Origin: JBCCQH01 sp039024435
GTDB taxonomy: Bacteria; Bacteroidota; Bacteroidia; J057; JADKCL01
NCBI GenBank assembly: GCA_039024435.1
Contig: JBCCQH010000137.1
Span: 1 to 16,407 of the forward strand
Direction of reading: 5' to 3'
Length of the DNA stretch: 16,407 nt
Shown: piece by piece, positions 1 through 7,444 of the stretch
Numbering within the stretch: position 1 is the first letter of the stretch
Layout: every line of letters starts with the position of its first letter
The notes under the pieces: model-generated
What the model saw: the letters and a program-made list of their open reading frames with translations, nothing else
The model's database searches: none
Told to the model about the DNA's origin: nothing
Program-made: the position numbers and the translations under genes

Positions 1-546
1 GGCAAGCCGTTTGAGTCGGTGAATTTCCTCCGCGACGAGATGGCCAATATGGTTTGGGCGGTGGAAAACCGGGTTCCCGATGGCCTGGGCGGATCCATGA
101 ATGGTTTCGAAGCGGCGTTGCGGGTGCGGCGCTACATCGAAAGCTACGGCACGGACGCCGAAACGCCTACCCTGGACAATGCGGCCAAAATCCGCTATCA
201 ACTCGGCGGTCGGGTGCCGGAAAACTGGATCCCTTTCATTCCGGTGCACGCACCGAAGAGCAACCGTGAGATCCGATTGCAGCGTTCGTCGATGCCCCGG
301 GTTGTGGAAGGATTGGATCCCAGCCGGATACTGCCGCGCACGGGCCTGCTGACTCAGCCGCGTTCGCCTTATTTCATCCACGAGGAAGAAGTCCCCCGTT
401 CGGGCGCCATTCTGAAGCGGCATTGGCAACGGACCCGCTGGTTCAACGGCGCGACCTTTACCTGGGTGGGCCGCAAGAAGAAAACCGGCCGCGGTGAAGG
501 CGCTTCGGGGCTCAAATTTGATTCGGTCAAAGCAAAGCGGGGGTGA
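1..546 (+). CDS. Conserved protein of unknown function, C-terminal part
   Basis: The reading frame is open from the first base of the window and ends with TGA at 544-546, so the true start lies upstream; about 181 residues are visible. A GTG at 19 is in frame but there is no reason to prefer it as a start. The visible part has a charged motif FLRDEMANMVWAVE near the beginning, a segment with NWIPFIPVHAP in the middle, and a C-terminal block with EEEVPRSGA, a Trp/Arg-rich stretch and GRKKKTGRGEGASGLKFD. From memory this end resembles an uncharacterised family found in scattered bacteria, in which the EEEVPR and GRGEGxSGLxFD motifs are the most conserved. I cannot assign a function. No membrane segment is visible. 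Codon use fits the high-GC genes elsewhere in the window. Confidence 0.75.
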   Translation, partial: GKPFESVNFLRDEMANMVWAVENRVPDGLGGSMNGFEAALRVRRYIESYGTDAETPTLDNAAKIRYQLGGRVPENWIPFIPVHAPKSNREIRLQRSSMPRVVEGLDPSRILPRTGLLTQPRSPYFIHEEEVPRSGAILKRHWQRTRWFNGATFTWVGRKKKTGRGEGASGLKFDSVKAKRG

Positions 547-809
547 GAATTTCCAATTGCTCGATTTCCAATGGGCGCGTTTTGAACGCGCAAGCGGCGA
601 GGAAAAAGTAATCTAAAAAAGTCGCGGCGGCACGGGGATCGGGGCCGCACGGCTACGATCCACCCGCGGAAGTTGGGTGAGATGGGCGGTGCCGCATTGA
701 TCCTGAAAAGCAGCCCCGCTAAAGATCACTCCTTGCTCCTTTGTTGTGCGTTGCGAAGACACCTAGGAGGAAGATTGGCAGAAATGCAAATCTGACAAAG
801 TAGAACTAA
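547..809. other. Non-coding stretch, no recognisable gene
   Basis: Apart from the hairpin at 575-591, this stretch between the left-edge gene and repeat copy A shows no convincing gene. A 37-codon frame at 682-795 has no recognisable features. The strand-reversed sequence just beyond the repeat was read in three frames for the missing second half of the truncated toxin gene, and nothing resembling a ParE/RelE C-terminus was seen. Confidence 0.5.
575..591 (+). terminator. Possible terminator hairpin after the left-edge gene
   Basis: GCGCGTT-TTG-AACGCGC forms a perfect 7-bp stem with a 3-nt loop, starting 28 nt after the stop codon of the left-edge gene. No T-run follows, so termination is only suggested by position and stem strength. 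Confidence 0.35.
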
Positions 810-971
810 GAGGCGGTTTAAATTTAATTCTGCGATTTTGCTATGGCATCTTTTTCCGCCCCTCTTCCGCTATTTTCTCGCCCATAGCTTTGGCTATGGA
901 CTCCAAAATGAGCTTCGACGGACAAAAAAATCTGCACTAGCAAATTTCACAAACCAACTTTAAACCGCCTC
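810..971 (-). mobile_element. MITE-like element, copy A (162 bp)
   Basis: The ends are a perfect 13-bp inverted repeat, GAGGCGGTTTAAA at 810-822 and its complement at 959-971. With mismatches (about 23 of 32 positions identical) the inverted repeat extends to about 32 bp (810-841 and 940-971). The whole sequence is the reverse complement of copy B at 8531-8691, with about 14 substitutions and one single-base indel (about 90% identity by eye). A 9-bp stem hairpin sits near the centre (880-901, loop TTTG). No transposase frame is present, which fits a non-autonomous element moved by a transposase elsewhere. Target duplication is unclear: in B orientation the flanks are TTG and TTA. The element truncates the toxin gene on the minus strand. 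Confidence 0.85.
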
Positions 972-1121
972 CAAGGGGAATTGTTTGATGGCTTCAATTG
1001 AACTCTTGACATCGTTCTCAAGGCGAGCTACAACTTTAGCTCCCCAGAGGCGCAAAGTAAACTGGCTGATCTCGATAAGGTCGCTGATCGCAGAGTCTGA
1101 CCAAATTTCAGGTCTGGACAT
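960..1121 (-). pseudogene. ParE/RelE-like toxin, truncated by repeat copy A
   Basis: Translation from the ATG at 1121-1119 gives 53 residues beginning MSRPEIWSDSAISDLIEIS, with WGAKVVARLENDVKSSIEAI and QFPL before the end. This pattern (a short strand, then two helices with a central WG) matches the N-terminal half of ParE/RelE-type toxins, which usually run to about 90-100 residues. The last codons, GAG GCG GTT TAA (Glu-Ala-Val-stop), are the terminal inverted repeat of copy A, so the second half with the C-terminal strands is missing and no continuation is seen beyond the element. The ATG shares one base with the antitoxin stop (TAATG), the usual translational coupling of such pairs. The product is probably inactive. 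Family assignment rests on half a protein. Confidence 0.7.
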
Positions 1122-1345
1122 TAACGAAACGTGGCATTGAACCTTTCCCAGACTTTTTCAGAGGTGTGGGTCTGGCCGTTTCGGATCTGTTCCTGAGCAA
1201 GTTTGATCCCTTTTTTTCCTTCTGTCAATTCAGCCGCCCAATCATTTGATGGGGCAATGATCATCTCAAACCGTTCCAGGAGATTTGGATCGGAAAGCTC
1301 CTGAATGTATTGAATCAACCTGTCTTTTCTCTCTTGCGTACTCAT
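1121..1345 (-). CDS. Antitoxin-like small protein of a type II toxin-antitoxin pair
   Basis: A 74-residue, largely helical, charged protein. Its N-terminal half (ERKDRLIQYIQELSDPNLLE) resembles the short dimerising helices of small Bacteroidota antitoxins. The second half has the WAAELTEGKKGIKLAQEQI stretch followed by GQTHTSEKVWERF, matching the 'W..L....K..I..G......G...S.E.V...F' pattern common in ParD-like partners of ParE toxins; this is recognised from family memory, not a search. It would bind and neutralise the toxin encoded directly downstream with a one-base TAATG overlap. Because that toxin is broken by a repeat element, this gene is probably an orphan antitoxin. No clear ribosome binding site precedes it. 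The local base composition is poorer in GC than the flanking genes, which suits an acquired locus. Confidence 0.7.
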   Translation of the reverse strand: MSTQERKDRLIQYIQELSDPNLLERFEMIIAPSNDWAAELTEGKKGIKLAQEQIRNGQTHTSEKVWERFNATFR

Positions 1346-1603
1346 TACTTAAAGTTAACGAAAACAACGAATCTGGATTTTGGGGTGCTGCGTAGTAGGA
1401 GGGAACCCCTTTTCATTATTCTCTATGAGAGTATCAACAAATAAAGATACCCCAGGTGCGTTGAAACCTTGGGCCAGTAACGCCGTCGGGCATCGGAAAT
1501 CCTTTATTCAATTTTAGGTACGCATCCGGAACGCGCCCAATGGTTATTGGGAATTTATCCTTGAAAATTGTCAATCGCGTAATTTTCGTTTCTTTGCAGC
1601 GAG

Positions 1604-3076
1604 ATGAAAAATGGATTTGCACGCTACGAACTGGCAGAGCGGGTGCTGGATGCACTCCCGGCGATCGACTATACCACCCCGACCGAGGTGCAGCACAGGG
1701 TCATCCCGCTGATCATCCAGAAGAAGAACCTGATCGTCGAAGCGCCCACCGGCACCGGCAAGACCGCGGCTTACGGCTTACCCCTGCTCTCTAAGGTCGA
1801 CTTCAACAAGCGGTCGACCCAGGTACTGGTCCTGGTGCCGTCGCGCGAGCTCGCGCGGCAGGTCAAGGCGGCCCTGGAGTCATTTTGCACCCACGACCAC
1901 CTGCGCATCGGGGCGCTGTACGGGGGGATGAGCCTGGAAGAAAGCCAAAAGGTGGTGCGCAGTGGTCCGCAAGTCCTCGTGACGGTGCCCGGCCGGCTGA
2001 AGGATGTCCTGCGAACGGGCAGCTACGATTTCTTCTGGCGGGACATCAAGCACCTGGTGATCGACGAGGCGGACAAATTGCTTGAATTCGGCTTTCAGCA
2101 AATCCTCGACAACCTGGTCAGCAATGTCCGCAATATGGTGCAGGTCATGCTGTTTTCGGCGACGATCTCGGAAGACATCGAAGGACTGATCCGCGAGCGG
2201 TTTTACCCGCTGATGACCATTCGCTTGAGCCCCAAGCAGGTATTGCGCAAGATCAAATTTCACTCGGTAATGGTGGATCGCGGGCAGAAGCACCGCTATC
2301 TGGCCGGGTTGGTGCGGGCCTTTGACATCGGTCAGGCCTTGGTGTTTTGCATGAAACGCGAGGAAGTGTACGAGCTGGCTAATTTTCTGCGATCAGTGGG
2401 GCGCAAGGCGGAAGCTTACCACGGCCTGCTCGATCAAGTGGAGCGGGCCGCGATCATGAAGCGGTTCAAAAACAAGCAAATTGAGTTTTTGGTCGCGACC
2501 GATCTGGCGGCGCGGGGCCTGGACGTCCAGGACCTTCCGGCGGTCATCAACTATTCCTTTCCCGACGACATCGAAGTGTACTTGCACCGCTGCGGACGGA
2601 CCGGACGAGCGGGCCGGAATGGCACGGTTTACAATCTGGTGGGCTCAAAAAAGGAAGAAATCATCGTCGAACGTTTCCACGGTGAGATTGGGATTCGGTT
2701 TGCGCGCCTGGAGGTGAAGCCGATCCGCAAGGAAGAAATCGCTTTGGTGGACGATCCCCTGGTCAAGGTCCACGTGAACCGGGGCAAGCGCGACAAGGTG
2801 CGCACGGGAGACGTGGTCGGTTTTCTGACGAATGCGACCGGAATCGCTGCGGACGCCATCGGGACCATTGCGGTGTACGACAGCTACTTGCTGGTCGATC
2901 TGCCGGAATCGACCTTTGAGGTGCTGCAAATGCTGGAAAATCCCCGGATCAAGGGCAAATCAATCAAGGCGAGCAAGTACACCCTCGCCGATCAAAAGCG
3001 CAAGAGTGCCGCGGTGAAGAAGCGCCAATTCGGGGCCCGGGACAAGAAGGAGCGGAAAGGGCGGGGCAAAGATTGA
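1604..3076 (+). CDS. dbpA: DEAD-box ATP-dependent RNA helicase, DbpA-like
   Basis: 490 residues with all the core helicase motifs in order: Q motif around YTTPTEVQ (23-30), motif I APTGTGKT (47-54), Ia PSRELARQ (79-86), VPGR (128-131), DEAD (154-157), SAT (185-187), LVFC (246-249), ATDLAARGLD (298-307) and HRCGRTGRAGRNG (328-340). After the helicase core, residues about 387-458 (KVRTGDVVGFL, VYDSYLLVDLP, IKGKSIKASK) match the DbpA-type C-terminal RNA-binding domain. In the characterised family that domain recognises 23S rRNA helix 92 during 50S assembly. A short basic tail (461-490) follows. Function is therefore probably ATP-dependent rRNA remodelling in the cytoplasm. The ATG at 1604 was chosen because the Q-motif region needs these N-terminal residues. 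It is the only gene here on the + strand besides the left-edge one and converges with the next gene. The 258 nt upstream hold no recognisable gene. The gene symbol rests on domain layout only. Confidence 0.93.
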   Translation: MKNGFARYELAERVLDALPAIDYTTPTEVQHRVIPLIIQKKNLIVEAPTGTGKTAAYGLPLLSKVDFNKRSTQVLVLVPSRELARQVKAALESFCTHDHLRIGALYGGMSLEESQKVVRSGPQVLVTVPGRLKDVLRTGSYDFFWRDIKHLVIDEADKLLEFGFQQILDNLVSNVRNMVQVMLFSATISEDIEGLIRERFYPLMTIRLSPKQVLRKIKFHSVMVDRGQKHRYLAGLVRAFDIGQALVFCMKREEVYELANFLRSVGRKAEAYHGLLDQVERAAIMKRFKNKQIEFLVATDLAARGLDVQDLPAVINYSFPDDIEVYLHRCGRTGRAGRNGTVYNLVGSKKEEIIVERFHGEIGIRFARLEVKPIRKEEIALVDDPLVKVHVNRGKRDKVRTGDVVGFLTNATGIAADAIGTIAVYDSYLLVDLPESTFEVLQMLENPRIKGKSIKASKYTLADQKRKSAAVKKRQFGARDKKERKGRGKD

Positions 3077-3124
3077 CCGCGGTGGGGGCCCAATCCGGCC
3101 GGCTGCCGGTGCAAACGGGGGCGG

Positions 3125-3625
3125 TCACTGGGTGCGGAAGGTGATGTCGCGGCCCTCCGCGCGGACTTCACGGACCATGGCTTGGTACTCTTCCGGCAGC
3201 GAATCGAGGGGAACCATGAGGTCGTCGACCATCACCAGGTTGTTCAGCGGATTTTGGGCCGCGACCGCTTGGAGGGAAAAGTCACTGTCCCAGTAGGAAA
3301 GCTTAAACATCTGGCGAATCGTCTTCGATTTGTTGGTGACCGTCGCTTGTTTGGTCCCAAAGAATTCGTTCAGTTCGCTCACGGAGAGGTGAGGTTCCGA
3401 GGAGCGGTCAAACATGAAGTTGATGGATCCGAGTGCGTGCATGATCGCCGCCGCCCAAATCTCGGGCTTGCCGGAGGCGAGAGGGTAGCTGCGTTTGCGT
3501 CCCAGTTTTTCGGTGAGTTTTTCCCCAAGTTGGAAATAATCATCGTTCAACTTTTTCGCGCAAAAGTCACGGATGAGTTGGAGGACAATCTGCTTTTGTT
3601 GTTTACTCTTTTCTTTGCTCATCAT
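3125..3625 (-). CDS. DUF6398-like protein of unknown function
   Basis: 166 residues, soluble and without a signal peptide. Residues 13-35 (VLQLIRDFCAKKLNDDYFQL), 46-70 (SYPLASGKPEIWAAAIMHAL, then GSINFMF) and 74-113 (SSEPHLSVSELNEFFGTKQA, then TVTNKSKTIRQMFKLSYWD) follow a pattern I recall as the DUF6398 family. Its conserved core is the G-x-P-EIWAA motif followed by a helix-turn-helix-like segment resembling a sigma or TFIIB-type fold. The HTH-like part suggests nucleic-acid binding, but this is inference. The start could equally be the second Met (3622). It converges with the helicase, with only 48 nt between the two stops. No function can be stated, and the family name should be checked. 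Confidence 0.8.
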   Translation of the reverse strand: MMSKEKSKQQKQIVLQLIRDFCAKKLNDDYFQLGEKLTEKLGRKRSYPLASGKPEIWAAAIMHALGSINFMFDRSSEPHLSVSELNEFFGTKQATVTNKSKTIRQMFKLSYWDSDFSLQAVAAQNPLNNLVMVDDLMVPLDSLPEEYQAMVREVRAEGRDITFRTQ

Positions 3626-3784
3626 AGGTAATGAAAGGAGAAAAGTAAAATAGTGATTGTGCGGAAGAAATTTTGGAACCGTGGAAAACTCACCGGATGC
3701 GGGGCAAAACTATTCACGCGACTTTCCTGCGGCTCGGGGCAAAGCGGCGGCGGATTCGCTGATCGAGGATGTTTCTGAGGGGGT

Positions 3785-5191
3785 CTATCCCGGCTGTTCG
3801 GTCGCTTTGCGCCGTTCCCACCACATGCCGGCTTTGGCGGCGACGGAGCGCAGCTTGTGGTTGGCCGCCGCCAGATACGCCCTCTTTTTGCGGTGTTTGT
3901 GGAAATGCACCTCATTGTGGACCCGCCGGATCGCAAAGTTGTAGTACCGCCGCGAATAGGTGCGCAGGAAATCCAGGTCGCGGTCGGTGCGTTTTTCCCA
4001 CGGGGCCGGATCGATCATGACCGGCTCGATCTCTTGGTACAAAGGCGTCCCGGCGATGGGATAAGCAACGGTAAGCGTGTAAATGTCGGGGTCCGAAACT
4101 ACCAGGTGGTGAATCGTCTCTTCAATGTCGGCTTCGGTTTCGCCGGGGTAGCCGAGCATGATGAATGTTCCCGCCTGAATGCCCTGGGCCTGGGATTCCT
4201 GAATCATGGTGCGGACTTGTTGCACGGTCACCCGCCGGTCCATCGCGTCGAGTATCCGTTGCGAGCCACTCTCTGCGCCGATCCACACCCGGAAACAGCC
4301 CGACTGTTTTAGCAGTTCGATGACCTCCTCGTTCATGCGGTCGGCTCGGGTGATGCATTCGTAGGCGACCTTGACCTCCCGGGCGGCCAGTTCTTCGGCA
4401 AACTGCCGGAGCCATTTGTGGCTTACGGTAAAGACATCGTCCACAAACCAAAAGGTATCGACCTCGTAGTGTTCCTGGATCCAGACCAGTTCGTCGACGA
4501 CGAGTTTGGGGGAGCGTCGGCGGTAGCTCAGGCCGTAGACCGCCCGGCTGCACCACTTGCAACTGTAGGGACAGCCGCGCATGGTGTTGATCGAAGCGGC
4601 CGAATGTCCGTGGTGCGATTTCCAGGCTTGGAAATACAGATTCAGATCGATGGCCGCTCGGTCGGGAAAGGGCAGGACATTGATGTCCTTGATTTTGGCC
4701 CGGTCAGGCGTGCGCACCACCTCGCCTCGGGCATTGATGAAAGAGATGCCCGGGACTTGGTCCAAAAATGGATTGCCCGAATCGACCGTCGTCACCAAGT
4801 CCCAGAGGGTGATTTCGCCTTCCCCCCGGACGATGTAGTCGGCGCCGTGTTCGAGGAAATGGGCGTCGTGGTAGGTCACCTCGGGACCGCCGAGGATGAT
4901 GCGGGTGCCCCGTAGAGCGTCGTGCTCACGGATGAACCGGATGATCCGCAGCACGTTCAGCTTCGTCATCAGATTCACATAGATCGCCACGAAAGGCGGC
5001 CGGTGCGACAACAGGTGCGCCTGCAAGGCCGCCATCCGACTGAAAGTCGTATCGAAAACCGCACTGTCAACCCCCTTTTCCTTGAGGTAGGCCGAAATGT
5101 ACAGCAGGCCCAGGGGGGGATAAGGGCGCATGATCTGCTGCTCCTTTTCGTCCTCGTAGAGGAAATAACCGTGGGTGAGGAGTACCTTCAT
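3785..5191 (-). CDS. B12-binding-domain radical SAM enzyme (operon gene 4)
   Basis: 468 residues. The N-terminal ~135 residues form a Rossmann-like cobalamin-binding type domain with a LGGPE (100-104) and RGEGE (122-126) signature but no DxHxxG base-on motif. The radical SAM core starts at RGCPYSCKWC, with the three cluster-binding cysteines at 207, 211 and 214 (CxxxCxxC). It continues with WFVDDVF, GAESGSQRILDAMD and GYPGE. This is the layout of the BchE/class B radical SAM methylase and cyclase group, so it should carry a [4Fe-4S] cluster and use SAM with cobalamin for methylation, ring formation or rearrangement of an unreactive carbon. The substrate is unknown. Its ATG overlaps the methyltransferase stop by 4 nt (ATGA), showing translational coupling. 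It is a diverged paralog of the enzyme at 5987-7438, sharing TH-x-YFL near the start and PYPPLG about residue 24. Confidence 0.92.
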   Translation of the reverse strand: MKVLLTHGYFLYEDEKEQQIMRPYPPLGLLYISAYLKEKGVDSAVFDTTFSRMAALQAHLLSHRPPFVAIYVNLMTKLNVLRIIRFIREHDALRGTRIILGGPEVTYHDAHFLEHGADYIVRGEGEITLWDLVTTVDSGNPFLDQVPGISFINARGEVVRTPDRAKIKDINVLPFPDRAAIDLNLYFQAWKSHHGHSAASINTMRGCPYSCKWCSRAVYGLSYRRRSPKLVVDELVWIQEHYEVDTFWFVDDVFTVSHKWLRQFAEELAAREVKVAYECITRADRMNEEVIELLKQSGCFRVWIGAESGSQRILDAMDRRVTVQQVRTMIQESQAQGIQAGTFIMLGYPGETEADIEETIHHLVVSDPDIYTLTVAYPIAGTPLYQEIEPVMIDPAPWEKRTDRDLDFLRTYSRRYYNFAIRRVHNEVHFHKHRKKRAYLAAANHKLRSVAAKAGMWWERRKATEQPG

Positions 5192-5994
5192 GAGGGGGCG
5201 TTCAAGAGCGAGAAATCTACCAAATAATGATCAGAATAACGGGCCAAAAATGGCCAACCAGCGACGCGCATTTCCATTCGTTGCAGTCGCGCCAGGCGCT
5301 GGGGATGCTTCTGGAAGTACGGATCCAGGTAGGAGGGCGGCAGGAAAAATCCGATGGGGCGCTGGTGGTCCTGGTCCAGCCGGGGGGAAAATGCCCGCCG
5401 CAGATGGCGCGGATGGTAGTACCAGGTCAATTGGGTATGCGCGGTGTCCAACTTTACTTCGAGCGGTCCCCCTTTGCGGCGGCGGAAGGCTTGCTTGCGG
5501 TCGCGCTTGAACCCGAAATAAAAGCTTTCCCACAAGCAAGTCCGCGCCATCACGACTCCGATAAAGTGCCCGCCTTGGGCGAGGGCCCTTCCCAGGAGCC
5601 GCCCGGCTTCGGCGAGTTCCTCCGGCGAGAGGCAGTTAAAGCCGCCGAAATTCGAAAAGACCAGGTCGTATTTGCCGGTAGCGGCGCGCAGGCTGCCGAG
5701 GATATCCTGGGTTCGAAATTCGAGTTGGTGGCCCGGGGACTGCTTGGTGGTGGCGACGCGGATCATCTCCGGCGAAAGATCGGTAGCGCTCACCGCGTGG
5801 CCGCGCTCTGCCAGCCAGCGGGCGTCTTCTCCGGTTCCACAGTTCAATTCGAGGATTCGGCACTTGCCTTTCTCGGTCAGGAAGTTTTCCAGGTAGGCGT
5901 GGACTTGCTGGCGCTGCATCTGTCCGACCGCGCTGTGCGTAAAGTCCGCGTCGTACTGCGCGGCAATCCCGTCAAATGCTGCTTTTTCAGCCAT
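5188..5994 (-). CDS. Class I SAM-dependent methyltransferase (operon gene 3)
   Basis: 268 residues with a typical Rossmann-fold methyltransferase core: an N-terminal FDGIAAQYDADF segment, motif I ILELNCGTGED at 47-57, the acidic end of strand 2 in SATDLSPEM (Asp72), and YDLVFSNFGGFNCL as motif IV/post-IV. After the core, a C-terminal region of ~110 residues rich in Arg, His and aromatic residues (TWYYHPRHLRRAFSP, FFLPPSYLDPYF) is not a domain I recognise and may be the substrate-binding cap. It transfers a methyl group from SAM to an unknown acceptor. Its start overlaps the end of the upstream radical SAM gene by 8 nt and its stop overlaps the next start by 4 nt, so it is clearly co-expressed with the two radical SAM enzymes. 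The small-molecule versus glycan target is not decidable from sequence. Confidence 0.9.
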   Translation of the reverse strand: MAEKAAFDGIAAQYDADFTHSAVGQMQRQQVHAYLENFLTEKGKCRILELNCGTGEDARWLAERGHAVSATDLSPEMIRVATTKQSPGHQLEFRTQDILGSLRAATGKYDLVFSNFGGFNCLSPEELAEAGRLLGRALAQGGHFIGVVMARTCLWESFYFGFKRDRKQAFRRRKGGPLEVKLDTAHTQLTWYYHPRHLRRAFSPRLDQDHQRPIGFFLPPSYLDPYFQKHPQRLARLQRMEMRVAGWPFLARYSDHYLVDFSLLNAPS

Positions 5995-7438
5995 TTTTCA
6001 ATCGATTGAGCCGCCTGCTTTCCAGCCAGGCCGCTGGGATGTAGTACAGTACACTCGCCGCCCGCCGCAGATTTTCCCGGTCGATTTTTCCTTTGGGCAG
6101 AGAGCCTAAGCTGGCAAATCCTTGCAACTTTCGGTAGTGTTTGTGGACGTAGCGGTGGAGCCGCTTGTAGTATTCGGGCGAATGGTGATTCCGAAACATC
6201 AGCGCCAGTTCGTCGGAATCGGTCCAGTTCGTCTTGTCACCGAGTTCGTGGGCCACCTTTTCGTAAAACTTGGTGCCGGGCAGGGGATAGCTGACCGATA
6301 CTCCAATGTCGTCCGGCATGGCCTCGGCCAGCATGGCAAAGGTCGCCTGGATATCGGCTTGGGTTTCGCCCAGATAACCGAATTGGAGAAAGAACGCGGT
6401 GCGGATACCGTGCTTGCCCAGCATTTTGCGCGAAGCGTGGATCTGCGCAACCGTGATGCCTTTGTCCATGGCGTCCAGGATTTTCTGCGAACCGCTCTCC
6501 GCGCCCAACCAGACCTCCTCGCAACCCGCGCGGGCGAGGGCTTCCACCGTGTCGTCTTTCAGCAGCAAGTCGGCGCGGGATTGAATTTTGAAGCGAACTT
6601 TTAGGTTTCGTTCCGCAATTTCGTCGGCAAATTTCTGCACCCAGCCCGGCTTTAGCCCGAAAATATCGTCGCAAAACCAGACGTGATCGGCTTTGAATTC
6701 CCGGACCAGAAACGCGAGTTCTTCGGCTTTGCCGGCCGGTGAGTGGGAGTTGTACCGGTTTCCGTAAATCGGTTTGGCGCACCAATTGCACTTGTAGGGG
6801 CAGCCGCGGGTGGTGGCCATGTTGATGGAAAAATAGCCGTGGCGGGACCAGGCTTCTTGGTAGGGGGCGATGTCAATCAGATCCCATGCGGGCGGGGGAA
6901 GTCGGTCCAGGTCGCGGATCACCGGGCGCCGCTCGGTCAATTGGGTGGTGCCTGCCTTGCGGTAGGCCAGTCCCCGGATGGTGTCCAGATCGGTCTCGCC
7001 GCGTTCCAGCGCCCCTAGCGTCTCAAGCAAGCCCATTTCTCCTTCCCCCAGGATCACCGCATCCGCACCGGCGTCCAGGTATTTTTCGCAATGGTCGGTG
7101 CTGTCCGAACTGCACACCAACACTTTCATCCCCCGGGACCGCGCGTAGCCGCACATCGTCAAAGCTGCCTCGCGCATGTTGGTGAGGCACATTTTGGTGA
7201 GGTAGTTGAAGCCATCGTCGTAAATGACCAGGGCGTCGGGCTGCTCGGCTGCCAATTGGGGCAGAATCTCTTGCGGTCCCTCCGCAAACATCACGTCGAA
7301 AAGCGACACTGAGTATCCATTTTCCCGGAGCAAGGCCGCCGCATAAATTGTCCCGAGGGGCGGATACGGCTTGTGTTCTTGCCACATTTTCGGGTCAAAG
7401 CGAAGAAAATAGCTATGGGTGAACAGAACTTTCTGCAT
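5987..7438 (-). CDS. B12-binding-domain radical SAM enzyme (operon gene 2)
   Basis: 483 residues. The N-terminal cobalamin-binding type domain begins with VLFTHSYFL and PYPPLG and carries ILGEGE at 129-134, again with no DxHxxG motif. The radical SAM core has RGCPYKCNWC with cysteines at 213, 217 and 220, then WFCDDIFG and GAESGSQKILDAMDKG. The motif that is GYPGE in its paralog reads GYLGE here. The C-terminal part is rich in His, Tyr and basic residues (HSPEYYKRLHRYVHKHYRKL). This is the same class B radical SAM architecture as operon gene 4, suggesting two successive SAM/cobalamin-dependent steps in one pathway. It starts 6 nt after the nucleotidyltransferase gene stops, and its end overlaps the methyltransferase start by 8 nt. 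The substrate is unknown. Confidence 0.92.
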   Translation of the reverse strand: MQKVLFTHSYFLRFDPKMWQEHKPYPPLGTIYAAALLRENGYSVSLFDVMFAEGPQEILPQLAAEQPDALVIYDDGFNYLTKMCLTNMREAALTMCGYARSRGMKVLVCSSDSTDHCEKYLDAGADAVILGEGEMGLLETLGALERGETDLDTIRGLAYRKAGTTQLTERRPVIRDLDRLPPPAWDLIDIAPYQEAWSRHGYFSINMATTRGCPYKCNWCAKPIYGNRYNSHSPAGKAEELAFLVREFKADHVWFCDDIFGLKPGWVQKFADEIAERNLKVRFKIQSRADLLLKDDTVEALARAGCEEVWLGAESGSQKILDAMDKGITVAQIHASRKMLGKHGIRTAFFLQFGYLGETQADIQATFAMLAEAMPDDIGVSVSYPLPGTKFYEKVAHELGDKTNWTDSDELALMFRNHHSPEYYKRLHRYVHKHYRKLQGFASLGSLPKGKIDRENLRRAASVLYYIPAAWLESRRLNRLKNG

Positions 7439-7444
7439 CGGAAC

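Noticed and set aside
682..795. 37-codon + strand frame in the non-coding stretch before copy A
   Set aside because: Short, no recognisable motif, and no coding context.
1434..1655. 73-codon minus-strand frame upstream of the helicase
   Set aside because: It overlaps the start of the well-supported helicase gene, has no recognisable motif and no clear start context.
3095..3109. CCGGC/GCCGG hairpin between the convergent helicase and DUF6398-like genes as a terminator
   Set aside because: Only 5 bp of stem, no T-run in either direction, and GC-rich surroundings make such pairing likely by chance.
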